From positions 670,001 through 734,000 of the forward strand of contig WBZZ01003076.1 in assembly GCA_019918135.1 (NCBI GenBank): DNA of 64,000 nt. Direction: 5' to 3'. Origin of the DNA: Paulinella micropora (Eukaryota; Cercozoa; Imbricatea; Euglyphida; Paulinellidae). The position numbers and the translations under genes are program-made. Below, piece by piece: positions 25,324 to 36,406 of the stretch (the first letter of the stretch is position 1; every line of letters begins with the position of its first letter). The notes beneath the pieces were generated by a model. It was not told the origin of the DNA, made no database searches, and was given only the letters and a program-made list of their open reading frames with translations.

Positions 25324-28243
25324 CGTAAGGGATACTATCATTTTCATTGATAAACTCACGCCCGCACCATCTTGTTTTATTAACTACTTTTACTACATTC
25401 TTTTGGTGGTGTATGCTAAAGTGTTCAATATGTTGTTGTTTGCTGTTTCTGCTAGTATGTATTTTCTTCATTATAAAGTCTCTGGTATTAGTTAAACTTT
25501 CACCCTTATCCATTAATTCATAAGCGGTTGGATTTAACTTTTTCAAATCTAAACCTTTTCCTCTAAAGTGGAAATGAGTTTTACCTTTTTCTTCCCCTTT
25601 CTTTACATACTCCAACATATACAATTTTGGTGCTACCCATATTCCTCTTATTATTTTACAATCTGTTCCAAGGTCATCATCCATTCCGCCGATTGTTTTA
25701 TCCCTAAATCTTTTAATCCGTTCAATGTTTCTTACATGACTTTGAATGCTGTCTGTATCCGTGTAATAATAATCTCTGTCGGGGTCGTTGTTTGGATTGG
25801 CTTCGGTCATATACTTATACATAATTCGTCTGCTGTATGCTAGGATAAATGCTCCGCAGTGAGTGGGCTTTGTAATTTTTTCTTCTTTCAATTTGTCATC
25901 CCTTGGAATACCAGAAATTAACCATAATTCACCATTAGCCTCTTCAAACTTTTCAATATCGGTTATCACATGTTTAGCACAGAATTTCCAATACTCATGA
26001 TTTTTTGTTATGAATTTGCTCACGGTGTTTATTGGTCTCTGAATGGTCTTACCATATAAAGCATTCATAAATAACTTTGCTAATAAATACTGCGGTGTGC
26101 CTTTTTTTGAATTTTGTTTTCGTTTAAATAACTCTAATATGTAATCCTTGAATACTGGTTCGGCTCCTTCTGTATAATAGCCACGAATGATTTTGACTTG
26201 ATATCCAAGTTCAATCATATCTTCAATATCAACAGAAGTAAGCCATTGGTCTTTCATATCTCTTAACTCCCATTTTAAGCATCCTTTGCTATCACGGAAT
26301 GGCACTCTCGGGTGTAATAGATTTTTTGGAGATATGTAATCAACATTATATATCCCGAGTTTCCCTTTCATTTCTCCTTCGCATTTCTTAATTTCACCCG
26401 TCATATAATTTTCAAGCATTGCCGTTGGATAAAGACTTACAACATCCGCATCAATAAGATAATCTTCAACCTCATCAAAGTCAATTTCGCCGTTTGTGTA
26501 TTTTTGATATTGTTCGGATATAAATCTCCTCTTGCTTGGATAAGTCCTTGCCCCATATAATGCTTTTCTAAAATCCGCTTCTTGTTCTAACTTTGGAAGT
26601 TGAATTATGTATTGTTTATCAATTTTCTTTTTCCAAAGGTTAAAGGTTAAAGAAGACGTAGACATAAACTCCGATAAGTTCGTTTTATGTTCTTCATATA
26701 TCGGTTTATTTAGTGTTTTGTATAGTTCCTTCAATCCCATAACATCTTTTTCTAGATACAATAAACATTCTTTTTTCATATCATCGCACATTTCTTCCCA
26801 TCGTTTCGCTTTTTCATGGTCAAAATAGCCTTTTAAAACATTACATCCCAAACTTTCAAGGTTCTTTTTAAGGCTCCCTTCAGTGTGCTTAGATAAGTCC
26901 CAGAATTTCATATTTTTGTATTCCATTGAAATTATCGCCCCATTATTAATTAAAGGTGTGCTTTTTATCTTTCTTTTAATAAATTCTTTTTGTAAGAAGT
27001 AATGGTCAAATTTACTACCATTAAAAGCATTAACATAAAATGTTGCTTTTGGTTTTCTTTTCGCTAAGTCATCCGCATATTGAAAGATTATATCAATGAG
27101 TTTTGAAATACAATCATCGCCAGCAACATATTTAAAACCAATATCCGCAATCGTATAACCTGCTATATACGCGGTATGGATTTCAAGCGTATTTCCATAT
27201 GTTTCTAAATCATAATGAAAAATCTCATCTTGATTATTATAACTCATCTCCTTAAAGGTTGTTAATAAACTTTCATAGCGGTCTTTTTGTTTCCTTAATT
27301 TAGCCGCTGCATAAGTCTGTCGCTTAATATTACAAGTGTGTTTATTAAAATAAGTTGAAAAGCAATCTGGACACCTATTTTTATTCCTCTTTATAAAACC
27401 CATATAATGTCCCTTGCTTAGATAGCAAAGCACATCCGCGGATATTAAAGGGTCTTCATAGTTTTTGAATGTCTGTTTGGTTGTCGCATCAGTCAATTCA
27501 AAATACTTACCTTCAATACAATATTTTTTTAAGATTTCATATCCTATTGAAAGTGGTATATATGAATTATGTTCAAGTTTGAATTCTTGCCTAATATCAT
27601 TACATACTTTTTTATTGAGTTTTGATTTACCTTTCATTGGTAAATTTAATATATCCTTAAAAACATAGAAGAAACAATTATTATCCTTACTCCTTGGATT
27701 AATATGAATTCCTTCATCTGTTTTATGTTTCTTATCACTTCCTGAGAGATTACAACCACCTCCATCTTCTTGAATAATTTGAATAATTTGAATAATCATA
27801 CGTTGAATAACTCTATCATATCCATTCGCACTGGCTTCAAGATTTTGTTCGTTGTATAGATATATATCACGAAACAAGTCATCCATGTCTTTTAACTTAA
27901 CTGAATTGAAAGTTTTCCATCTATAAAACTTTTCATCATCAATATCCGTCATATAAGCAAACTTGACATGAAGACTTGCTTCGTTTGTAAAACCTCTATT
28001 TTTAACATCCTTCACTGCTTTCATAATTGATATTTCAATCGCATCCATATCATAGAAGTTAATGTCAAGGTCTCTGAAGGGGTATGTATATCCATTTATA
28101 CCTCTGTTTTTTATTGGTCTTAGTTCTACAAGTTTTACCTCACGCTTCTTCGCTTCTTGTGTCTTAGTTTCCCTTAAGTTCGCCCTTACCTTCGCTAGTT
28201 CTACATTTTCCTTCGTTGGTCTGGGTGGCAAAGGTGGTGGCAT
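25310..28243 (-). CDS. Protein-primed family B DNA polymerase with OTU-like N-terminal region
   Basis: 977 residues. Exonuclease motifs: D345-x-E347 (YDLETYG), N408...D413 (NGSKFD) and Y496-x3-D500. Polymerase motifs: A, D600 with VVSLYP; B, K723-x3-N727-x2-Y730-G; C, D829-T-D831-S. Spacing fits the protein-primed branch used by polintons, virophages and linear plasmids. N-terminal to this, D187-N-N-C190-F-F and G278-H279-Y280 resemble the Cys and His boxes of OTU cysteine proteases, and C291-x2-C294...H302-x-C304 forms a likely zinc site. The enzyme would copy the linear genome from a terminal protein bound at the inverted repeats. Frame intact. Confidence 0.93.
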   Translation of the reverse strand: MPPPLPPRPTKENVELAKVRANLRETKTQEAKKREVKLVELRPIKNRGINGYTYPFRDLDINFYDMDAIEISIMKAVKDVKNRGFTNEASLHVKFAYMTDIDDEKFYRWKTFNSVKLKDMDDLFRDIYLYNEQNLEASANGYDRVIQRMIIQIIQIIQEDGGGCNLSGSDKKHKTDEGIHINPRSKDNNCFFYVFKDILNLPMKGKSKLNKKVCNDIRQEFKLEHNSYIPLSIGYEILKKYCIEGKYFELTDATTKQTFKNYEDPLISADVLCYLSKGHYMGFIKRNKNRCPDCFSTYFNKHTCNIKRQTYAAAKLRKQKDRYESLLTTFKEMSYNNQDEIFHYDLETYGNTLEIHTAYIAGYTIADIGFKYVAGDDCISKLIDIIFQYADDLAKRKPKATFYVNAFNGSKFDHYFLQKEFIKRKIKSTPLINNGAIISMEYKNMKFWDLSKHTEGSLKKNLESLGCNVLKGYFDHEKAKRWEEMCDDMKKECLLYLEKDVMGLKELYKTLNKPIYEEHKTNLSEFMSTSSLTFNLWKKKIDKQYIIQLPKLEQEADFRKALYGARTYPSKRRFISEQYQKYTNGEIDFDEVEDYLIDADVVSLYPTAMLENYMTGEIKKCEGEMKGKLGIYNVDYISPKNLLHPRVPFRDSKGCLKWELRDMKDQWLTSVDIEDMIELGYQVKIIRGYYTEGAEPVFKDYILELFKRKQNSKKGTPQYLLAKLFMNALYGKTIQRPINTVSKFITKNHEYWKFCAKHVITDIEKFEEANGELWLISGIPRDDKLKEEKITKPTHCGAFILAYSRRIMYKYMTEANPNNDPDRDYYYTDTDSIQSHVRNIERIKRFRDKTIGGMDDDLGTDCKIIRGIWVAPKLYMLEYVKKGEEKGKTHFHFRGKGLDLKKLNPTAYELMDKGESLTNTRDFIMKKIHTSRNSKQQHIEHFSIHHQKNVVKVVNKTRWCGREFINENDSIPYGFDI

Positions 28244-28341
28244 ACTTTTTTTATATCAAAGCGGATACAAAAATAATAAAAAATAATAATAAATTATCTG
28301 TTATATTTATATATAATAATATCTTCTATTTAAATAGAAAT

Positions 28342-28563
28342 TCATTTCATTACATCCTCCATTCTTTTCAACTTAAGTAATGCTTGCTTTACTTCATCTC
28401 TTTTTTTCTTTCTCAGTTCTGCTATTATTGCTTTGTTTTGATTGTAGTATTCCATTGACTTTTGTCTATGTCTTTCTGGATCTTTTTGTATAAACTCTCT
28501 CGCCTTTCTCCGTAAGGCTTCCTTTTTCTCTTCTGGTGTTTTGTATAACGGTTTTCTCCCCAT
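28342..28563 (-). CDS. Small basic helical protein
   Basis: 73 residues, about 35% Lys/Arg, predicted entirely helical, starting MGRKPLYKTPEEKKEALR. This resembles short basic proteins of large DNA viruses whose repeats read K-x-x-E/R-R-x-K-x-Y-Y. A DNA-binding role is plausible but unproven. ATATATAATAA lies just upstream. Confidence 0.5.
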   Translation of the reverse strand: MGRKPLYKTPEEKKEALRRKAREFIQKDPERHRQKSMEYYNQNKAIIAELRKKKRDEVKQALLKLKRMEDVMK

Positions 28564-28613
28564 CTTTGTGTATATATAATAAAAAAATAATCTTTAATAT
28601 ATAAAATTAATTA

Positions 28614-28892
28614 TCAAGGGATAGTAATTTCAATTCCATAATGTTTTCCTGCCCCTCCTCCATAGATTGAATAATATATTTGTTTCCTTCCTTTAATCTT
28701 TAGTGTTTCTGCTAAGTGCTTGCTGATATATCCGAGTTGTTTTCCGCTTTCTGTTTCAACCTTTATCGCATTTTTATCAAATTTGTTTTCTGGCTCGTGT
28801 TGAATAAAAACTTTTTCACTACTTTTTCGGAGATAAGAAATATTATCTTGTCTCCCATCAAATGAAACACCCACAACTCTCGTCGTTGTCAT
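28614..28892 (-). CDS. HIRAN-domain protein
   Basis: 92 residues from ATG 28892 (a second ATG at 28940 would add 16). Almost the whole protein is a HIRAN domain: VVGVSFDGRQ at the start, then HEPENKFDKNAIKV and GKQLGYISKHLAE, the three conserved blocks. HIRAN domains bind 3' single-stranded DNA ends at stalled forks (for example in HLTF). A stand-alone copy next to the polymerase suggests a replication or repair helper. Frame intact. Confidence 0.8.
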   Translation of the reverse strand: MTTTRVVGVSFDGRQDNISYLRKSSEKVFIQHEPENKFDKNAIKVETESGKQLGYISKHLAETLKIKGRKQIYYSIYGGGAGKHYGIEITIP

Positions 28893-28966
28893 TTTATAGA
28901 AACTTTGCTCAAAGATTTTCAAAATCTTTGTTATATACATATAAATAATATTTGTTTAAAATAAAA

Positions 28967-29425
28967 TTAATTATTTGTTTTTTTATTTTCATAATATCTT
29001 TCAATATCATCGTTTCTATATGCTATACGAATTACTTTATGACCGCCTAACATAATTTCCTCTTTCTCCGCAAAGAAGTCTCTATGTGATTGGCTTTTTT
29101 CGTGTTCGTATTTGCTATATATTTTTATAGTTTTACCACATACACATGTATATGTTTGTTTGCTTCTTTCTTTTCTGCAATTGTTTTGCTTTTGCTTTGA
29201 TAATTGTTTGTAATCTGTATTTTTATTATCTTCTTCGTATTTTGATAATATTTCCTTTTCGTAAAACTCCCTTGCTTGCTTTTCTGCTTCTTCCTTTGTC
29301 CTCTTTTTTCCAATGTAAATTATTTTTCTTTTTTGTTCTCCATTTTCTTTCCACCTTATAACGATTTCATTTTTTTGAATACATATTCCGCCTTTTGAAA
29401 CTTTTCTGATTGTTCTCTCACTCAT
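28967..29425 (-). CDS. Hypothetical protein with single zinc-finger-like motif
   Basis: 152 residues. The N-terminal ~60 residues (GGICIQKNEIVIRWKENGEQK, then a helix KRTKEEAEKQAREFYEKEI) resemble an AP2/integrase-arm-like DNA-binding unit. The C-terminal part has YTCVCGKTIK...HEKSQSHRD, a CxC...HxxxxxH arrangement like that at the end of the broken GIY-YIG gene. It may be the DNA-binding half of a nuclease family, or a transcription factor. Frame intact. Confidence 0.55.
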   Translation of the reverse strand: MSERTIRKVSKGGICIQKNEIVIRWKENGEQKRKIIYIGKKRTKEEAEKQAREFYEKEILSKYEEDNKNTDYKQLSKQKQNNCRKERSKQTYTCVCGKTIKIYSKYEHEKSQSHRDFFAEKEEIMLGGHKVIRIAYRNDDIERYYENKKTNN

Positions 29426-29512
29426 TCTATATTATGACACTTGTAATTCTTTAAATGATAAATAAAAATATGTCATACATGTTTTCTTGAAGTGTGCTGT
29501 AGAAGGATTGAA

Positions 29513-29624
29513 GAAATAGAACCAGAAAACATCAGAACAAGTAAAAGAAATAGAAAGGCAAAAGTATGGTTTTCAAGCGGGGATACGGAGGAACTAAAGA
29601 ATTCTTTTAGTCTTTCCATTCCCA
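29513..29624 (+). repeat. Inverted copy of integrase 3' end beside the right terminus
   Basis: 29513-29566 repeats in inverted orientation the last codons of the integrase gene (10015-10070), coding EEIEPENIRTSKRNRKAKV. The next ~60 bp up to the right terminal repeat do not match the ~98 bp between the integrase and the left repeat. The terminal inverted repeat thus once extended, or still extends, about 0.55 kb with a diverged patch. Confidence 0.8.
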
Positions 29625-30054
29625 GACAATTTTTATAAAAAAAATTTGTGAAATATTTTATAAAAAAATAAAAAAATAGATAAGTGTGCTATAGTGGTAC
29701 CTATAGTAGTAAAATTTAGTCGATAGCGTGCTATCGTCAATTGTCCCGAGGGACTAATTTATTGATTTTGATGCTTTGTATTTACTTGTTGGATTTTTTA
29801 CTGCTTTTTTATGGGTCTCATTTTTTTTTACTGCTTTTTTGTGGGTATCATTTTTTTTCGTCTTGTTTTTTGAAATACAGGAAAACGAATTTATTTATTT
29901 TGCTTTCTTGTATTTATCAAAAATTTTGCTTTTTTATTTTGCTGTTTTGAGGCTTAGTACTTATTTTAGAACTATCAACAGGAGAGGGTGCGAGACAGAA
30001 AACGAAGGCTAGAATTTGCAAAAATTCTCGCCGAGATTTTCTGTATCATCTACT
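29625..30054 (-). repeat. Right terminal inverted repeat
   Basis: Inverted partner of 9484-9917, ending ...GTATCATCTACT. Contains the same CGATAGC/GCTATCG hairpin (29721-29736). Small differences from the left copy show the two ends are not kept perfectly identical. Confidence 0.92.
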
Positions 30055-30060
30055 AACTCA
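30055..30060. repeat. Target-site duplication, right copy (AACTCA)
   Basis: Exact repeat of 9478-9483. Only TT separates it from the first base of the tandem array (30063). Confidence 0.9.
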
Positions 30061-33000
30061 TTGTGAGGCATGTTTGTTGTGGTTGATAGCACAGATATAC
30101 ATATGCGCGTTGTGTTGTGTGTCTAGAGTGTAGTCAGCGTAAGTCAAGTTAAGAGAGAGAGAGAGAGACTATTAGCACAAGAACGAATAATAATAGCATA
30201 ACTAACAGGCAGTTCTAAATTTACTAAATAATAGTTACATGTGTGTAGTCAGGATAGTCAGCGCGCAGCGACAGTCAATACAGACGTCAGTACAGCGTGA
30301 TAGTCTTACGACAGAGGGTGGAGAGAGCAAGTATATTGTCAAGACAGTGATGTACTTGTTCAAATGTATGATTGTCTGTCTCTAGCATAGCATGTGTCCT
30401 CATTGATGCGTGCACTGATGATGAGTCTGTATGTAGGTTGTTGATTGATTTGTCATAATATGAAACTTTCATGTTGTATTGTTTTAGTCATATGACCTTC
30501 TCATGCATGACTTCACCTCTCTTTCCTTATGTTTTCGTGTATGGTCACATTACATCATACACGCGTACGATAGTGATAGGTAAGTGAGAGGGAGGTAGCT
30601 AGACTGATTTAGAGGGGCTTCGAGTGCTTTCTTCTTCGTGTGATTGAATGTGTGATTACTACTCATGTGTGGGGAATGCCCTGGTGCTTGTTTGTGTGTG
30701 TCTAGTCATGAGCCGCAGGATAGCCATCAGGTTGTTATACATTCAGGCAGCAGTGTTACATTATCGCATATTAATGCAGTTTAGGGTAATTAGCAGCAGG
30801 CTTTTGCTTAAAGAATAGTAAAGCATAGCTCAAGCCGCGTTGCCTTAGACTAATTAGCGCAGAGCGAGATGTCATATGTGTAAGTCTTGGCGTGCGGCAG
30901 GACTACGTCGCATAGTGTGCTGAGAGTTTATAAAGTGCCCTAGTAACCCTAATTTGAGCTAGAACTAATCCGTTAGCTAAGGAAGTAAGTTAGGAAAGAG
31001 CTCGTAGCTGTCAAGGAAGTTAGTTTAATGCTAGCCTCGTAACTTAGACATAACATTAACTCCTAAGGTAATAAGTCAGTAATCAGCTTAGATAGATTAG
31101 TCTTATAGCTGTGAGATGGTTTGGACACCTATTTCATTGGTAGTAAGTATTGTTATCATTTCGATAGTGTTTGGAGCGTGTAGGGTGGTAATGCAGCAGA
31201 CAGGATTTGTTCTGTCAGTCCGCGTGCGTACTCGTGTACGTATGATGGTCATATGGTTGCAGAGCTATGTTACATGTTGTCTTTTGATCGGTAGTTGCTG
31301 AGTTGTTGTCTAGGGAGTAGTGAGTAGTCGTGTATTGAACTATTTCTATCAGAGAGACTTCTTCCACGGGGTCTGCGCGATGGAGTATGTCTTAGCATAC
31401 AGGCGGGCATGATGGCGGATAGCTATAGTTATGGCTGACAGCTAAAGTAAGATAGGTGCGGTCTAGGAGCTCGGGGGTTGTCTAGGACACAGGCATTAGT
31501 ACTAGGAGGTAGTAATAGTACTAAAGCGAGCTAAGATTAGCCAAGTAGTCGCAGAAGCTAGTCTTAGGACAGTTTACTAACTTAGCGAGGAAGGCGCAGG
31601 CTGCAAGTTGTGTTAAGAGGCTGTGCGAGAGTCTAGTTCTAAGGAATGAGTCTCTAGAGTGTTACTAAAGCGGGTGCTGTAGTAACTAATAGTACTCAAG
31701 GCTAGATTAGGAGTATATAGCGCAGCAGGCTAGCTGGGGTTAGCTCAACTAGGGTTGAATAGTGTCGTAGTTGCGAGAATAGCCAGGTAGACAGGCGATG
31801 TGTTGCGTCTATGGTTGGCTGATGATAGTATTACTCTATGTCACTGATTTAACTCTAAAACAAGTTTTAATGTAATAAGCAGACAATTTAATTGATCCAG
31901 AACAGTTTTTCCATCTGCATAGTTAGTGGATAGCTATAACAGCTCAGGATAGAAGCAGTACAGCTGTAATGCAGAAGTATATAGCGCGAAGTCAAGGATA
32001 TTAGTTTGTCATGTACTAATTTTCTTGTGTGCTTTTGCATAGCGATGTTTGGTGATGAATGACTGTATGTTGAAACAGCAGGGATGTTTTGCGCGTGTTT
32101 GTATGGTCTTTTGTCATGGTGGGGATAATTACTTTTTTCAATGTCAATGTGATGTATATGTCATCTGGTAGCTTAGACAGGAGCGTCACGTCAGAAAAGA
32201 TACACTAAGACGAATCAGGAATCAGAAATTAAAGTAAAAATAAAAACAATATGCTTAACACGTATGTGCCTTATTGACAAATGTTGCATGTTTGCGCAGC
32301 GCGGGACGTGCATCATGTGTGTTAGTGCGTTGCATAACTCATGTGTCATGTATATAGCTTATATACACATATGTGACTAGGACATAAGCAAGATGAGGGG
32401 GCGTGTAGACAGTTAAGCGGCGGTGAATGAGCGATAAGCATAGCTAGGGCTGGTTATTGCATATTGTTGATCATTTGCTGGTTTTCGCTTCGTTTTGACT
32501 TGTAATGGTCGTTTTGTAATTCAAATATCGTCAATGTTGTTTTTTTTTATTGTCGTTCAGACATACCATAACTAAGTTTGTTTTCTGTTCTTATTTTTTG
32601 TTACCGCATACATAAATTATGTCTTTATCTCGTATGGCATGATGCCTGATATGATTGGCTTGCATATGTCATAGCTGGGTTTGATGACGTCTGTGCCATT
32701 GTTCTTATGTTGGCGAGATTATTGTTTTGCGAGTAATACGTACTATGTTGATATCATATCTTGATGTGCTTTGGTCGCTTTGTCATGAAGTTTATATCTA
32801 TTTACTTCTACTTGTTGATTGCGTGAGTGATTGGCATGATAGCTCGAGCGATAGGCTTGTTTTGATGTGGTTGGTGTTACGTTTCCGTTTGTTTGTCTTA
32901 TATGGTGTGATTATGTTCTTATCGGTGTTTCACACTTAATTTGTTTGTCGGTCTGCATAATTTATATATATATTAATTTTTTGTTGACCTCTTTTGAGCC

Positions 33001-36000
33001 ACTGAGACAGTATATGCGATATTGTCTTTACTTTTCACATTTTTACATCATATATCTCTTGATTGGAAATCAACATTTCACTCTGTTGAAAATATTGATT
33101 TCGGGGGGTGCGTCAGAGATAGCTTATGTCTATTGCTTAGTATAGTAACTAAACATATGGATATATGTTACTAGCTTAGTGGATAGCATTAGGATGATAA
33201 ATATATAGTTTATTAATATTGGCTTTAGTTAGTTTACATAATGATAATTATCTATTCCATAGAGCAGTTGGCAGGGTAGCAGTTAGATTTTTCCCCTTAG
33301 TAATATCCGTTCGGTACGCAATTGGCGCATTACCATTTTCTTACGGACATTTTCCCTTGTATTGCCTTACTGTATCTCGGGGATTTAGCCAATAGAACAG
33401 GATGTTTCCAGTATTTCTACAGAAGTCTGGAATGTCTTTTCTGGCTCGAATCCTTCTACAGTGTGAATACTCTTCCTGTAACAACTTTTAACCTTTATCA
33501 GTCACGCGCTTTTGCGCAATCAGAGAGTTGCATTCTCACTTTCCTTCCAGCCTTCAAACGCCAAAGTGCAATGTCTAGTAAATAAAATGAGGTCTTTTAC
33601 TCTTTTGAGAAACTGACTTTAAACCGGTACTTCACCGTACTGACTCAGAGCCTCTGTGTAAACCGGACGACTTAATAAAGTCTCGGACGGTTATGGAGCC
33701 TTGAGTGATCTGAGAAAAGAAGAGTCGTTTCTCTGCAAGCGATGCAGACGATGCAAAACGGACTGCACTTGCGTGACCGTCAATCGTCACTGAAGGAAAG
33801 CCTCACCTGGTGGTTGGCGAGTAAGAGCTCAGCAGCGGTAAAGCAGCAAGAGTCCAGAACCATGGACGAGCTCAAAGTTTTCTGCTCAAGTCGTCGCGGA
33901 GCAAAGTTCAGAGGTCTTATAGATTGAACACCAAGACAAAGACCCAAAATAAGAGTCGAGGGACAGATATTGCTTTAGTTAGTTGCTACTTATAGCTAAG
34001 AGTGGGTAGTTCACGCTCCCACAACTTTTCATTTTTGTCAGACATGTTAGCTGAATCTTGACGATTTTTCCGGACAGAGTTCTTTTATTTGTTTTTAGTC
34101 TGCGAGTCACTGGAGGTGACAGTCGCGTGGTCTTCTTCTTCTTCTTCTTCTTCTCTCTTTTCCTTTGAGTCTCAGGGAATGAGACTGGACAGCTCGCTTT
34201 GCTATGCGTTGGTGGCGTGTTGGCGCTCGTGGTTGCCTTCGTTGCCAGGAGTGGCAGGAGGGTGGTCTGTTCCCTTAACAGACCCACAGAAGGGAAGTCA
34301 TGACTCTCTTCCACCTCGTTCTCTTCCTTTGTTTCAGCACGCGTGTGTGCACAGGCAAAGAGAGACTTCAGACGTCAACGACAGGATTGTTCTTCGCCTG
34401 TCGTGGTTTGGTTCCCTTGGGGAGTCAACATGCGTCAACGCCTTTTCTTTTCTTCTTCATGGACCAGCAACGGACCTTGGGCCGCGTAATAGTACAGATT
34501 TCTTTCTTTTTTCTTTTATCTTACTCCTCTTGCTGTTAGATAGATGGTAGAACTAAGGATAGGGAGTAGAATCTTAAAACTTGAACACTGTCAGGCAGTG
34601 CGAGTGTTGACTAAATGTTTCCATGTTTGTCTGTATTTAGAGAGTTTGGTAGGTACATAGGCTCAAAAGTGTGTTTCTTTTGCTTGGTATTTGATTGACA
34701 TGATATCTTATAAGTGTTTGTCAGTGTTCATTGTGTTTATCTCGTCTGCTGCTGATTTGCTTGCCTCATGGTCTGGTTGGATGAATGACTGGATTGGGGG
34801 GGGGGGGGGGGTGACATGTACAGACAAAGATAGAATGAAAGGATAGACATGAGTTGGTCTAAAGATAGTCTCACAGGAGGTAAGTTTAAAAGTGATGCTG
34901 ACTAAGACAGAAAGAAAGAAAGAGCGCAGAAAGAGAGGCAGTTAAGATAGAATTGTAAAGTAACAGGAAGTAATTTGGAGACAAGAGAGAATTGAGGGAC
35001 CACAGGCAGGGGAAAGCAAATTTGGATAAGATAGCAAGCTAATAGAGTAGCAAGTAAGTAAGAAACGTCGTGAATGAATAGCTGCGTGCAGGATGTTTGT
35101 ACGGTAGATTGATGTAGGCAAGATGTTAGGTTGAGCAGACGTGTAAGATACCTACTGAGTCTATGGTCGTGTTGGTAATTATAACTGAACAAATGATTTT
35201 ATGTCATTTAGTTGTGCTAATTAGTTTGCAGGACATTGTTTGCTAGCTAGTTAGTCAACAGGAACAAGAAGTGTTCAACAGGTCATTCCACTCATTTCAC
35301 GTACCCTGCATTATAGCATTAGTGCGTAGTTAGTGAGTTGGGGGGGTGTGACTGCTTTGCTAGTGTATGATTAGCAATGTGTTGTTTTGTTTGTGCAACT
35401 GCACAGTGTCAATGTATATGCCGGTAAATGCAATGCATATGCATATGTAGTGTTTGACCTATTGTCTCTATGCTTGAGAGGTAATACATATTATCAAGAC
35501 ATGCATATACATATACATAACATATGATATTATACGATGTACACACAAGACTTGGGATCCGGACCAAGGTTAAGCTTTACATTATATTATATTATATTAT
35601 ATTATATTATATTATATTATATTATATTATATTATATTATATTATATTATATTATATTATATTATATTATATTATATTATATTATATTATATTATATATA
35701 TTATATTATATTATATTATATTATATTATATTATATTATATTGTGTTATATATTACATCAGTACACAACATAGTACTACAACACACTACACTACACCATC
35801 ACATGACATACATTACATTGTCACATTACGTATACATCATATTATATTATATTATGCTTTAATAATTTATATTTCATACAACATAACATATTATCTATGT
35901 GGCACTTATCATACTGTGTTATAGTCATAATATTATGTTATGTTAGTTTATGTTATATTACTATATTTATAATGATGACAATTTTGATGATCATAATGAA

Positions 36001-36108
36001 TGACAATTATGATGGTGATACTATTAGTATTATCATTATTATCATTATTACCTTCATTATTATTATTATTATTGTTATTATTATTATTATTATTATTGTT
36101 GTTGTTAT

Positions 36109-36374
36109 GGACACCGTGATAGCCCAGTGGTCAAGTTCTACCATCTGGGCCCTGTCGCCAGTTCGATTCCCGTCGGTGCCACCAGTATTTTCATTGAACA
36201 TACCGATCCATCTGGACCAGTATTTTCATTGAACATACCGGCCCGTCTGGAAGTGTTGGAACTGCCCTTGCGGGGGTGTCATTAGAGCTTATCGTCAATT
36301 CTTCGTACTCCCCTCACGGGTGAGACGATGGAGGCGCATGTGCAGAAATGCATCAGCCATTGACAGAGAAGCAC
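36109..36374 (+). mobile_element. tRNA-derived SINE in array unit 1, full length
   Basis: Same family as the copies at 70-1976, opposite strand. The tRNA-like head is at 36109-36183 with A box TAGCCCAGTGG and B box GTTCGATTCC; the duplicated body block follows; it ends ...AGAAGCAC followed by (TATT/ATT)n. Confidence 0.8.
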
Positions 36375-36406
36375 TATTATTATTGTTATTATTATTGTTA
36401 TTATTA

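Larger units (their letters stand above)
9484..30054. mobile_element. Polinton-like virus provirus, complete, 20.6 kb
   Basis: Bounded by inverted terminal repeats (9484-9917 and 29625-30054) starting AG and ending CT, and flanked by a perfect 6-bp duplication. It contains a protein-primed DNA polymerase B, RVE integrase, packaging ATPase, double-jelly-roll major capsid protein, penton/minor capsid protein and adenain-like protease. This is the hallmark set shared by polintons, virophages and PLVs. Gene composition is clearly AT-rich against the flanks. The structural genes run mainly on the plus strand (12.3-24.3 kb); polymerase and small accessory genes run on the minus strand at the right end, and integrase on the minus strand at the left end. 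Several genes carry single stops, so the copy may be defective. Confidence 0.93.

Noticed and set aside
33322-34550. Protein genes conserved in three array units (ORFs of 61-153 codons)
   Set aside because: The DNA of the units is nearly identical, so shared frames are expected; there are no domains or start contexts, and low-complexity Ser runs are present.
35579-35862. Tyr/Ile/Leu-rich ORF over the pentamer array
   Set aside because: It results from the ATTAT microsatellite and changes length between units.
36109-36183. Functional tRNA gene
   Set aside because: A and B boxes are present, but the anticodon and T stems do not pair, and the sequence is repeated as the head of a SINE.
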